Below are positions 47,641 to 57,588 of a DNA stretch of 64,000 nt, piece by piece. The notes beneath the pieces were generated by a model that made no database searches, was not told the origin of the DNA, and saw only the letters and a list, made by a program, of their open reading frames with translations. The DNA comes from Mesodorylaimus sp. YZB2_4 (taxonomy: Eukaryota; Nematoda; Enoplea; Dorylaimida; Dorylaimidae): the NCBI GenBank assembly GCA_030248295.1, contig JASANH010001723.1:310001-374000 (forward strand), in the 5' to 3' direction. Positions within the stretch are counted from its first letter, which is position 1, and each line of letters opens with the position of its first letter. The translations under genes and the position numbers were made by a program.

Positions 47641-48041
47641 AGAAAGGGGGCATTACCAGGGCCTGCATTGAGGACCAATAATTAGTACTGTGCACGAACA
47701 TGCGCGCTAGACCCGTTTGAAGTTTTATAAGCCGCCACTCGCCGCCCAGTCGGACCCCCCAAAGAAATCCTGTTGCAAGGTGGCAGGTGATGGTGGTCAG
47801 AAGTGTATTCATGCATTTGCTAATAGCCGATTTTATCGAAGTCAAAAATGTCTCACTCATGTTATCCGGACCGTCCCACATTGAGATTATGCGCGACAGC
47901 CATGGCCCTCTAGAACCTGCCTCATTTCCATATTTGGCAACATCTGGCAGTGAGTACACCTGAGCCTGAACAGAGCCCATTTTCTGCACATCCATTCTAC
48001 GATGGACCTATGTTCGTCCCAGCGCCATTACGATCCTCAAA

Positions 48042-48351
48042 ATGACATTCTGGACACTTCTTTGTGTCTTTTTTCTGCCCGCCTCCTTCCAGTTATCCTC
48101 GACTTCGACTTCCTCTTTCGAAAAGGGGGCGACTATACTGCAATTATTGCTCGAAAAGCCAGGAGTACCATTTTGTGTATCTGACGACTTTGACCAAGAC
48201 CAGTATATCGACTCCTTCGCTTACCTGGTCCATCGAAAGGACGACGAGGCGCAGTTGGAGATGACCTTACGAAACGAATCTGATCACTTGATCGACTCCC
48301 GCGGGCCCGACTGGCAGCATGTTGAAGTGCAAGGAAGGGCCACATCGGCTG
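48042..48351 (+). CDS. Alternative or duplicate first exon, p24 (TMED)-like
   Basis: Encodes 103 residues plus one base, starting MTFWTLLCVFFLPASFQL (signal peptide), then a GOLD-domain half with KPGVPFCVSDDFDQDQYI and SFAYLVHRKDD. It ends in a good donor, GCTG|GTGAGC. It is clearly a duplicate of the exon at 48561-48867 (compare EKPGKPICVSEDLKAGEYI and SAFAYVTHQ). No second and third exon of its own is found before the next copy. Its donor phase (1) is the same as that of the next copy, so it could splice to the shared exons at 48966 and 49185 as an alternative first exon. Otherwise it is a truncated duplicate. The frame is fully open and diverged by substitution, which suggests past selection. 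Confidence 0.6.
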
Positions 48352-48560
48352 GTGAGCAATGAAACGATACTAAGGCATCCTAGGGGAACTGGGCCCGATT
48401 AGAGGAGGCTGAATAAACACTAGGTTCTTCAGTATTTCCAGCGAGCTGGTAGCAGTAATACTCGCAACTCTATCTCGCAACAAGGGCCGCTCTGGGGGTC
48501 TGCTCTGTCGATACTTTGAAATATCGTCTTTCCGGGAATATTTTAAATTTCCAGTCGATC

Positions 48561-49403
48561 ATGACTGCGGTATTAAAGTATTCGATTATTCTCCTCCATT
48601 GCATGTCGATAGTCTCTGCTCTCACTTCCGTCTTCACTAAGGGCATCTCTATGATGCAGTTGCTCGCTGAAAAGCCGGGAAAGCCCATTTGTGTCTCAGA
48701 GGACCTGAAGGCTGGCGAGTACATCAGCGCTTTCGCTTATGTTACCCATCAGGCCAATTACGACATCCCTCTCGAGTTGACTTTGTTCGACGATTCGCCT
48801 GCCTTGGTAATGACGAAGGGACCCGAAAAGAAACTGGTCGAGCTTGATGTCAACCCGAGTCGTGCAGGTGCCCATTAGAGTTAGATCGTGTTAGTTGTGT
48901 GTCCTGTACCATGTCATCTGGACAAATGAGGTGGTTAGCTATGAATCCTTCCCTGATTTTTTCAGGCATGCATACGCTGTGTGTTAAGACGGCTCTAACC
49001 AGCAATCGTCCAAACGTGGCGGTCATGGTGGGAATATTCGTCCTGTCCTCTCCTAGCAATGAGACGGGAGATGGAGGCATCCAGACGGTCCAGTTGGACG
49101 ACTCGTTTGGAGTGTTGAAGCTGGAAAATCTCACAGTGAGTACCCATGGTCGCGTCTTTTCGTCTTTGACTCTTTTCCTTTTAGCACATTGCCACACGAG
49201 TCATGTTGGCCATTAGCAGTGCTCAGCACTTTGTGAGACAGAGCACCATGTACATGGTGCAGGATACGACGTTCTTGCAGACCACTATTTCCAAGATCAC
49301 TTACATGTCCATATTAGTCTCCGGTTTCGTCATCGCTGCCGCTGTGCTTCAAGTGCAGGCCTTGAAGAAGCTATTTGAAAGTCGGTGGAAAACTAGAGCA
49401 TGA
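48561..49403 (+). CDS. p24/TMED family-like transmembrane cargo receptor
   Basis: Three exons (48561-48867, 48966-49135, 49185-49403) give 231 residues. A signal peptide (MTAVLKYSIILLHCMSIVSA) is followed by a GOLD-like beta domain with the two conserved cysteines (KPICVSEDL and MHTLCVKTA). Next comes a helical stretch (HFVRQSTMYMVQ), a single membrane span (MSILVSGFVIAAAVLQV) and a short basic tail LKKLFESRWKTRA. Order, length and topology match the p24 family, which cycles between ER and Golgi in COPI/COPII vesicles. The usual FF/KK coat-binding tail is only partly present (KKLF). The donor of exon 1 (GCAG|GTGCCC) is weak compared with that of the duplicate exon upstream. Assigned to the family by architecture rather than close identity. 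Confidence 0.7.
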
Positions 49404-49729
49404 CTTCCTTGTTATGCGGAATTTCGATTCGTATTCTTACCTGCTGATGTAGTGCGGGATGTCGGGGCATGGTGGTGTCAAAATTAGTGCACTCCTACTA
49501 TGCGGCTTAGGTAGGGACCTGATTATGCTCGTGAAAGAACAGTAGAACTGTAATGCGTCCAACCACCTCGCAATCACACCTGGTAACCTTCGTTCCGACT
49601 AGATATACTCGTATGACAGGAAAAGATACTGAGGGGGTCTGTGATAGTAAGTATCTTCTGATACCTACCGTCAGGTGGAGCAGGCAATAACAATGCTTTG
49701 CAACATTGAGATAAGCAGCTAACAATGGT

Positions 49730-50695
49730 TTAACGTGAGTCACTGAACCGTCTCGCAGGGGCCACCTGTGGTCGTCCATTCTTCAACGGATAGAAAGCGG
49801 TTGATGAGTTATGAGTGCTGGTTGGGCTTGTGATATCCAAGGAAGGAGTTGTTCCCTGGCCAGAACCACGCTTTGGAGCACCGGCATTGGGTTTTCCATG
49901 TCCTTTCTGTCTTTGGGCATCGCCTGAACCTGTTCGATTTGCGTGTTTGCGGCTCTCGGAGAAAGATTGTGGGGACACGATAGCGCTGCCGCTACTATCA
50001 GTCACGACGAGAATGGAATCGATGCCCATCGTTGTCGTCTCGAGTTCTGGGGGTACGGGCAGAGTAAAGCCCTCTCCGCCTGGTTGCCCAGTGAAGTCTG
50101 TTGGTGGTGGTGGTGTCAGCTCGATTCCTCCTCCTGGACTCATGGTTGTCGTAGTTTGTTCAATTGGTGGCACATGTGTCAAAGGTGGGGCCTCAGTCTC
50201 TGCTGGTGGTGCTGGTGGAAAGGTTTCGAGCGGTGGTGGAGACTCTGCAGGTGGTGGTGGCGGTGGTACAGTCTCTAGAAGTGGTGGCGGTGGTGGCGGT
50301 GTCTCTGGCGGCGGTGGTGGAGGAGCAGTTTCGAAGGGTGGAGGTGGTGGCGCAGTCATGGGTGGGCCGTAAGTTTGAGTCTCTATAAGAAAATTGACAT
50401 GAGTCGCATATGGTTTGACGAGACATGGCAGATGGCTGCTCATACCTGGTGTAGCAGCGATATAGCCGGGCGCACAGCACACGCCTGGTCGGCCAGGGAG
50501 AGGTGTGGTGCACTGATAGTTTGCTTGGCAAGGGGTATAGCTTTGTTGCCCTGGTTGGCACGCCAATGTACGACCGTTCTCGTCCTTCTGAGGACTGCTA
50601 CCATCTGAACACCTGACATAACCATCGAAGAGGGCCGGTCCACCGCACGAGAATCCAAATAACAGGCAAGAGATTAGGCACGTTCTCAAGTCCAT
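49730..50695 (-). CDS. Secreted Cys-rich and proline-rich protein
   Basis: Two exons (50695-50446, 50382-49730) encode about 300 residues. The signal peptide is MDLRTCLISCLLFGFSCG. The mature N-terminus has one small Cys-rich module with the pattern C..G.......C..G.....C...Y.C.......CC..GY (VRCSDGSSPQ, LACQPGQQSYTPC, GVCCAPGY), of the kind found in lustrin/EB-type extracellular proteins. Then follow about 110 residues of poly-Pro/Glu/Thr repeats (blocks such as ETPPPPPPLLETV) and a Ser/Thr/Gly-rich tail. The upstream in-frame ATG at 50755 is possible, but the signal peptide favours 50695. Likely extracellular matrix or cuticle; the function is not known. Confidence 0.72.
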   Translation of the reverse strand: MDLRTCLISCLLFGFSCGGPALFDGYVRCSDGSSPQKDENGRTLACQPGQQSYTPCQANYQCTTPLPGRPGVCCAPGYIAATPGMSSHLPCLVKPYATHVNFLIETQTYGPPMTAPPPPPFETAPPPPPPETPPPPPPLLETVPPPPPPAESPPPLETFPPAPPAETEAPPLTHVPPIEQTTTTMSPGGGIELTPPPPTDFTGQPGGEGFTLPVPPELETTTMGIDSILVVTDSSGSAIVSPQSFSESRKHANRTGSGDAQRQKGHGKPNAGAPKRGSGQGTTPSLDITSPTSTHNSSTAFYPLKNGRPQVAPARRFSDSR

Positions 50696-51699
50696 GTTTC
50701 CTTGTCCGCAATATCGAATTCCCGACTGTAAGAGCGTGTTGAGGAGATTTGTCAAATGGCCCTTTTATAGTCAAAGACAACGACGCGAGTGCGTGGATGA
50801 TAAAAACCAGAAACTGGTTCCACAGCGTGGGTTCGCTGTTCTTTCAATCCAGTCAACTCCCTGAATGGTCGGTGACACAGCACTGACTGTGAGAGACGTG
50901 GCATCATTCGCTGTCGTAACTTATGGAGGAGTCGAGTGTAGGAGAATCAAAAACAAGATTTCGTATCTGGTTTTAGTCACATCCCGTACGAAAGGATCGA
51001 AACCTTGTCGCGTGGGAAGTGCGCTTTGTTTCTAAGAACTCTTTTCTATCAAAACAGTCCCGCCGCTATTCTAGAGGGTCTCGAACTAGGAGTGAAATTT
51101 CAGGGCTGATAGATCGAGCTGATTGAAGGCGAATATGCGAGTAATGTATCCAGCATGCGTGGCTGACTGCGATAGCCTATTGCCAATGATCTGCGTGATG
51201 TAAGCTTCCAGTCGATAAATACAACTGATTTTGATGACTGTTTAGCCAACTTATGCCAGCCTATGTTTAGTTTGTAGTGAGTTTCTACCCCTTTCTGTAG
51301 TCTCACAGTCAGAGAATTTTTAGGACTTTCTTTCGGTCTCCTCCATATTGTTGTCGATGGCCATCCCCCCATTTGCTTATCATTCTGTGTTCTCCTGTTA
51401 CTGGAATCGTAATATATAAGTATACATAATTGTCACCAAATATATCCATACTGGACCCCTATACCTGCAGGGAGGTAATAGCGCGGCCTATACCTTCGAT
51501 GCGCAAGGGGGGAGATGTGCGAAATTTTGATAAGCACTCGCAAAAAACACGCTTTTAAGCCTCAATACGTATACTCTCGGTACAGTGGTGTCAGTCAGCG
51601 ACGTGTTCTGACTGAATGCAGTGAATTGAAGCAATTACCTTGAATCTCTTAACCTTGTTATGGGTGTTGTTTGTTTGCGAGAGTGCGACAGCTTTTCCT

Positions 51700-52130
51700 C
51701 GCTCCCGTGCTGGCGGGCTCGGGCTGATCTTACAAGCGAGCGGTCCAAGGTAGGGCCAATAGCCCAAGCCTGGTAGAAAGGCTTATTCCTGCATTCCTGC
51801 GATCATTAAGACCCCGACTCCTCAACAAACCCCTCAGGCGTATTTTCCGCGCCTCCCAAGGGTGCCTGCAACTGCTCTGTGCAATCATACACTAGCCTGG
51901 CTGCTGGTCGAATGCACCCGGTCCTAAGATGCCTACGCTGGCAAATAGTTCCACTGTCGATGGCGCAGTAAACACTCAATCAACACCAGAGGATCCTTCA
52001 CGAAGCACAACAATGCACGACGATGTCCCAACAGTCCTAGATCTTACCCAAAGACAAATCCGCAGACAAACCAAGCACCTGCCCAAGAGTCAACTCCTGA
52101 ACTTTTCCAGTATGAACCGAAGGAAACGAC
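51700..52130. repeat. Dispersed repeat, copy A
   Basis: Contains GGGCTGATCTTACAAGCGAG then CGGTCCAAG, and CTGGTAGAAAGGCTTA. Further on come GCACGACGATGTCCCAACAG and TCCTAGAT, and ACAAACCAAGCACCTGCCC. The same blocks, in the same order but more tightly spaced, occur at 57163-57320, so this is a dispersed mobile-element remnant whose class I cannot name. Confidence 0.65.
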
Positions 52131-52227
52131 GACCGCAGAGGCCTTTTGAGAGTATGCTAATCGAAGTCCCTGGCTGGCGCCTGGCCTGCCCCACAGTACT
52201 GCCAATGGGCTGGACAACACAAATCCC

Positions 52228-52242
52228 CCCCCCCCCCCCCCC
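52228..52242 (+). repeat. Poly-C tract, about 16-18 nt
   Basis: An uninterrupted C run following CACAAAT and preceding AATGGCTCC. Length may be unreliable in sequencing. Confidence 0.85.
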
Positions 52243-52522
52243 CAATGGCTCCCCACAAATTCAGAACAAAACAGATGGAACCGAATCGAGTGAAAGCAAG
52301 CAAGGGAGAGCCCCGATCTCCCCCGGCGGCCTGCTCTTATATCGCCCTGGCTCCTCCTAACCGAGCCAACTACTCGAGCCATACCCCCAGGCATTCCAGG
52401 CGCCCCCAAGCGGCAATGGTCACAACAACCTGGTCTATTTACTGTTGTATGTGACAAATGCCTTTATCAATCGCAAGTATCTTTCTGGCTTAACAGTACT
52501 TTACTAGAAAGCCTTATCATTA

Positions 52523-52972
52523 CTATAAGCCGTAGAAGTAATCAAAGAAGTAGTCTCCAAACATTTTTGAACGGGAATAACGGCGCTGCGGCTCTTTCTG
52601 CCGATCAATTCCCGATGGGCCGCTTTTGTTTGCATAATCGGGAGGTGATCTTAGTTTTTCATCGGTTTTCCTTCCGGCCACAGGGTCATCCATGATGTTG
52701 CTGATGTCATGGAAGCTTTTTTCGTTAGGAACCAAGTTGAACTCTAATTTCGGGTGAACGATCATTCGGGCGCATGCACCTGCGGCAGAGGAAGAGTGCT
52801 ATTTCAATCCAAATCCAGGCGACCAAGCAGCCTTACCAGAAATGGTCAACACTGTCAAAAAGAGAAAGACATTTATTTCGAAGCTGGGAATCACTTCGGG
52901 GTTCTTCTCAGAGTTGCTGTCGGAAAATAACATACAAAACGGATCTCCGTCCTTTTCTAGCTTAGATTGCAT
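52523..52972 (-). CDS. Paralog of the small secreted protein, altered 5' end
   Basis: Two exons (52972-52837, 52779-52523) would give 130 residues. Exon 2 matches the gene at 42.5 kb (GACAR, then SFHDISNIMDDPVAGRK) but ends differently, in a Tyr/Phe-rich tail (FGDYFFDYFYGL) in place of the RPTTK repeats. The position of the paralog's ATG reads ATA here (52876-52874), and its TATA box reads AGAAAAGG. The frame remains open, and an in-frame upstream ATG (52972) could start a protein with a 30-residue N-terminal extension before the hydrophobic stretch NVFLFLTVLTISG. It may therefore be a gene with a shifted start or a young pseudogene. Homology to the other copy extends upstream to about 53100. 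Confidence 0.55.
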
Positions 52973-53540
52973 CTCAAAAAGCCTGGTAAGTATGCGCTTT
53001 AGCTTAGCCCAGGACTGACCAAATAAGCTTGCTTTACCAAAAAAGGCAGACAAGGCAGACTTGAGTAGGCGTTGGACGAAATAAGGCCACCTGTCAGCGA
53101 TGTATGAATCTATTATTGTACAGTATGTCCATGAGAGATTCTTTACTGCAGAGAAATTAGTGGCAGCCGAATGATCAGTTTGCAGTGCCTCAAGCAGGCG
53201 CATGGAGTTCCAATTGTAAGTTTTTTGCACCTGCTTGTGGTGCTGCTTGCTATTCAGCGGCCCCGCCAGTAACAGCCTAGTGTACGGATTATCAGACCGC
53301 CTGGAACCTACTTCCTGTTCGGCAACTAAAAAACATGCTACAGGCTATACATACGCAGTGTAAACTCCCCTTATGCTGCTAGAGTATGTGCAGTGCGCCT
53401 CACACTTACAATGGCTTGCTTGATGTAAAGTAAATTCGCTGCTTGTGACTTGCGACCGCGCGTGATGAAGCTATTCATCAGTGCGTTCTGTTGCGTGGTC
53501 TGATCTGTGCTGCCCGTGCGAGCGTTGAAGTTCTTCAACC

Positions 53541-54906
53541 ATGGCGAAAAAGTCGACACCGACGTTCGAGTTTGCGTACCCAGCGACTGTGAAACCCAAA
53601 CCGCCCTACGTCCAAATCGTATATGACGACAATCCGTTGCCTCAGGCGAGTTATAAGCTTCACTTGCCTCAGCAAGAAGATAAGACTGCTCACCTTGCAG
53701 GTGAGTTTGGAAATGGCCAGCCGCTATTCTAGATTCATTGTCGAAAGCGTCGATGAGTCAGCGACCGCTTCCCCCGACTTGTTCGTCGTCCATGTTCCAT
53801 TCGACGATACCTTATCGCCCAAAAGTCTCCAGACTGTGCTGAAGTCGCTGGTGAATGGAAAGCTGAAGATTCCAATGGACGAGCGCTTGGAAGTCTGGCA
53901 AGCTGCACGTCTGCTCAAAGTCGGTCTGTTGCAGAAAGCGTTGGAAGAGCACTTGAACAAGGTGAGCTTACAATATCTTCTCCCCTTGAATGGCGTGCTA
54001 CATGTGAGTCGTTTTACGCCGGTTCAGGGTTGTCAAACGCGCCCTGACCTCAGGCTGAAATGCTTGAACGCGTCTTTCGACGTTGCTGAGGACGACGAGT
54101 TCCGGCAGCAGCAATTCAAGGAATCTCGCGAGCAATTCTACATCATCGCCAACACGGAAACTTGGCCGAAACTGAACGTTGAGATCATCCGAGAGTTGCT
54201 CAGCGATGACGTGCACCTGAAAATCAACGAACGGCATCTGTTCCTGTGCGTGCTGCGGTGGTTGGTCAGCAATCCAACGCAAATTCCAACGCAATGCGAT
54301 CGTCTGCTCGGCATGATTCGATTCGGCAGTATGAGCACGGAGGAGAAGTTCAGGTGCATGGAAGATGCTCGGACGCTGGGCTTGGATGCTTTCCTCAAGC
54401 CGTACCTGATCGAGGGCGATTGGTAGCTGATGTACAATAGTGATAAATTGAGGTTGACTACATTTGGCTTTATCCTGCATTTGAGGTACCGCACTTGCCT
54501 CGAACTGAATCACCCGGAATTCACCGACCTGGTCGAGTTCGATCGCTTGTCGCACTTCATCGGCGAAGATCGTCGCGGCCGTGCCCTCAATGCTCACACA
54601 GTCGAGCCACGTTGGCAGAAAACGAGGTTCGGATTAGCTGTGAGCATCGACACGACCCCTTCAGCCCTGGATCGTGCGACGGAAGGAAAGATCAACGGTG
54701 GTACTTGGGTACCAAGGCTGCGCCCGAAGCCAGCCAACTCGGTGGAACTACTGGACACAATCAGCTGTAAGTTGTCCATAACTTCTCACTGTCACTTCCA
54801 TAGTTCGATTTTGCTTGCAGCTGGACGCAAGAAGTCCCCGAAGGAGACACCTGCGGCACTGGGGCACAAAAACCGAATCGTCCAGCAGCAACTCGCCGAA
54901 GAGTAG
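53541..54906 (+). CDS. BTB/BACK-like (kelch-repeat-less) protein
   Basis: Five exons (53541-53645, 53701-53961, 54028-54422, 54486-54766, 54821-54906) keep phase and give about 375 residues. Residues 36-120 look like a BTB fold (SPDLFVVHVPFDDTLSPKSL; AARLLKVGLLQKALEEHLNK). Residues 140-255 look like a BACK domain (LNVEIIRELLSDDVHLKINE, HLFLCVLRWLVSNPTQI). No kelch repeats follow; the C-terminal 120 residues are unassigned (GGTWVPRLRPKP, ending KNRIVQQQLAEE). Such proteins often serve as Cullin-3 adaptors, but that is inference. Intron 1 is only 55 bp and begins with GC (CAG|GCGAGT at 53646), needed because reading through leads to a stop. The BTB start is shorter than usual. Confidence 0.65.
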
Positions 54907-57588
54907 CGCGAAGATCAGAGTGATGTGATGGCCGTGGTTCAGGAGTGCTCACATGTACGTCTTGTGTTTGTCGGATATCAAATAAGCTCGACACACACTG
55001 TATGCTATTTCCTAAAGGCGAACAGTCGGTTTTACATTCTTCAAGTTGATCATGTCCGTAATCGTGACTGAAATTTCAAAAAAGTTACGTAAAAAAGCTG
55101 TTTCGACCAGTCACTAGCCTGTGTGTGCCCTAGCATGTTTTGCATGATATCGTAATTGCCAAAATCGTTAGACACCCTCTCATTCCATATGAATGACCTC
55201 AGTACTCGAACTCGATTGTCCAATTACTAATAAGGATATTCTTCAGTGTTTTGCAGGAGGCGATGCCAAACACCCAACGGGGTACCACCCCGCCAAAATA
55301 TGCTTCCATGCTGATCGTGAGCCTAGAATGGATGGTTGTGAAAACAGACGCTGCTCTGCTTTCTAGTGACGAACGTGGACACAGCTCCTCCGTAACCCTG
55401 GAAATTCTTTCGGTGATGTTACTAGGCGTCTGCCCTGTGCACTTGTCCTTAGTTATCTGCATCAGTGCACTGGTTCAGGAAATCAGTCTGCCTCTCCTAA
55501 TTGTAAGTCAGGCCCAGGCACGAGACTGAGAGCGTTCGAGTTCGAGTGACGGCTTTGGTTTGCAGGATTGGTTGAGGACTCGTCTTGAGTTCCTGGTCTG
55601 AACTGCTCTGTGAGCACTTCGCCCCCACGTCCGGTAGAACCTCTTCGATGACCGTCAGCCGAATTGAGAGTCTATATGGCCTATTTGGTGCAGTAACAGT
55701 AAACTCGACACGAGGTGTCGTCGACTGCGTGGGATCGTTCCGGGCTTGAGCCATCCTCCGTCAGCCCTAGTCTGTCGTGGGGCTAGTCAAGGATGACTAA
55801 GATCGATTCATGGAGGACTGTCTGGCTTCGACTCTGAATTAATAGAATCGGATTCGACCAGCAGGCTCTGAAAGCAAAAAGCTATTATGATCGTGCTACT
55901 CCTCCTGGTGGCATTTCCGCAGGCCTGATTCAAGTTTCAACTGACAGCAGTGAACAACCCTTCACTCGCGAATCACGAGGCAAAAATTGATGAAATTAGG
56001 CACGGGCATGCGAAAAGTTGGAAACGGATGCGGCAAAAAGTACTTTTTAAAACTCTTCTGACCTGACCAAAATATGCGTTGATCAACAGCCATGGCTAGT
56101 GCGCCCCCTGCTCTTCTCCCAACACATCTCGTAGGAGTTGGTCGGCTACAAAAATCTTTGATTAAGGATTACTAATTTGGTGACTTCGCTCAGCTTACAC
56201 TTCCTTTAGATCACTCGCGAAATCATCAGCTCTTTCCACTTCCTGTATGCGCGTTCCATTGCGGATTCAGCAACAGAAAATCTTGCCGACTTTGCCCGCC
56301 GGATTGAGTTCATGCAACTGACACTTGTAGTGGGACCTGACTGGCAACTTCTCGAGGCTGCTTGCTGTCGTCGATTATGAATCGCATGACATCCTGTTGT
56401 GTGCATGCCCAACGTGCATTCCCCCGTGTAATACGTCTGCGTATGTCAGGGATTGAACCATGTCGAAAACCAGGGCAGCCAAAAAAGTCTTCAGACCTAC
56501 AGTAGTCCATGGCTGAAAGGTCACCTGTCAGCCTCCCTGCAGAGGATCGATTGCAAGACCAGCCTCTGCAGCTGGAGCTAACTGCATATCAAGCTGATTG
56601 CTTTTGCTTTGTCGGTTAGCATTCTACTTCTCATTCTGCTCATTCTATCTCTTTATTTCGACTTACTCGCCCATCGCCTTGGTTTTTTCTCATCGTCGAT
56701 ATATCATCACTGCAGATATCACAGCAATCGCAGTGACCGAGTGGCAGCAGACGCCAGTGGCAGATCCTATCCTGGGACTGATCGCATAATCCGGCCTGTT
56801 TTGCGGATTTGTGAAGACGCAATGTTTGCGGAAGCAAATGCAGGTGCACAGAAAAAAGGGCGTTCCCACCAGCCACCCGAAGAGTTGGCTCTGTACCCAG
56901 AATGGAAATCGTGGAGGCGAGCAGAGAAGCGGGTAAACTATTAGTTGAAATGCTTAACCAGGGACACTGCAGCTCCAAGGAGCCGCGCTGGTCGACTGGG
57001 CATAAGCAAGTGCAGGCAGTCGCAGATGCCATTGCCAGTGCCAGGTGGAGATGGTGACTGGAAGATCCAATAGGCCAGCAGGCGAGGCGCGTCAGCCAGA
57101 TCAGATGCTGCTCTGTTCTGACGTACATGAGGTATTCTACTGTACGATCACGTGACGGTGGGTTCGGGCTGATCTTACAAGCGAGCGGTCCAAGATCTTC
57201 AGTAGCCCGAGTCTGGTAGAAAGGCTTAAGAGCACTGCAATGCACGTCGATCTCAACAGTCCTAGATTTCGCTCACAGACAAACCAAGTACCCGCCCTGC
57301 AGCCAGCTCCTGGACTGGCGTTGTCATATTTTCAGTCTATAGAGGTAATTTTGAGCGTCCCATTATAAATTAGCGACGTGCCATGGATACATAGTAAATC
57401 TATGCGCCGCGCCGTGTTTCGTCTAAGCACAGATTCAAATTTGCCGCCATTTATGTCCCTTTCCCGATGTGCCGCTGTTTCCGTTTTCGTTTTGTTTTTC
57501 TTTTTCTTTTGTCGCTGGAGTGCTTTTGAATGGTACAAGGAATAAATATTTTCTAAATTTTGAGTGTTTTGACTCTGTTCTGAGTTAA
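54907..57588. other. Intergenic stretch; one weak open frame
   Basis: No gene is recognised. A minus-strand frame at 55754-55497 (85 codons, starting MAQARNDPTQSTTPRVEF) and a plus-strand frame near 55257-55500 that follows a plausible acceptor look mildly coding but have no homology I recognise. Copy B of a dispersed repeat lies at 57163-57320. Confidence 0.4.
57163..57320. repeat. Dispersed repeat, copy B
   Basis: Shares GGGCTGATCTTACAAGCGAG, CGGTCCAAG, CTGGTAGAAAGGCTTA, AACAGTCCTAGAT, ACAGACAAACCAAG and a CCCTGCAGCCAGCTCCTG-like end with copy A at 51700-52130. It is shorter, mainly by lacking the middle of copy A. Confidence 0.65.

Noticed and set aside
49815..50372. 185-codon Gly/Val-rich plus-strand frame
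   Set aside because: Antisense of the proline-rich secreted protein; poly-Pro codons read backwards give poly-Gly.
53998..54597. 199-codon minus-strand frame
   Set aside because: Lies antisense to the BTB/BACK-like exons, which have splice-phase consistency and domain features on the plus strand.
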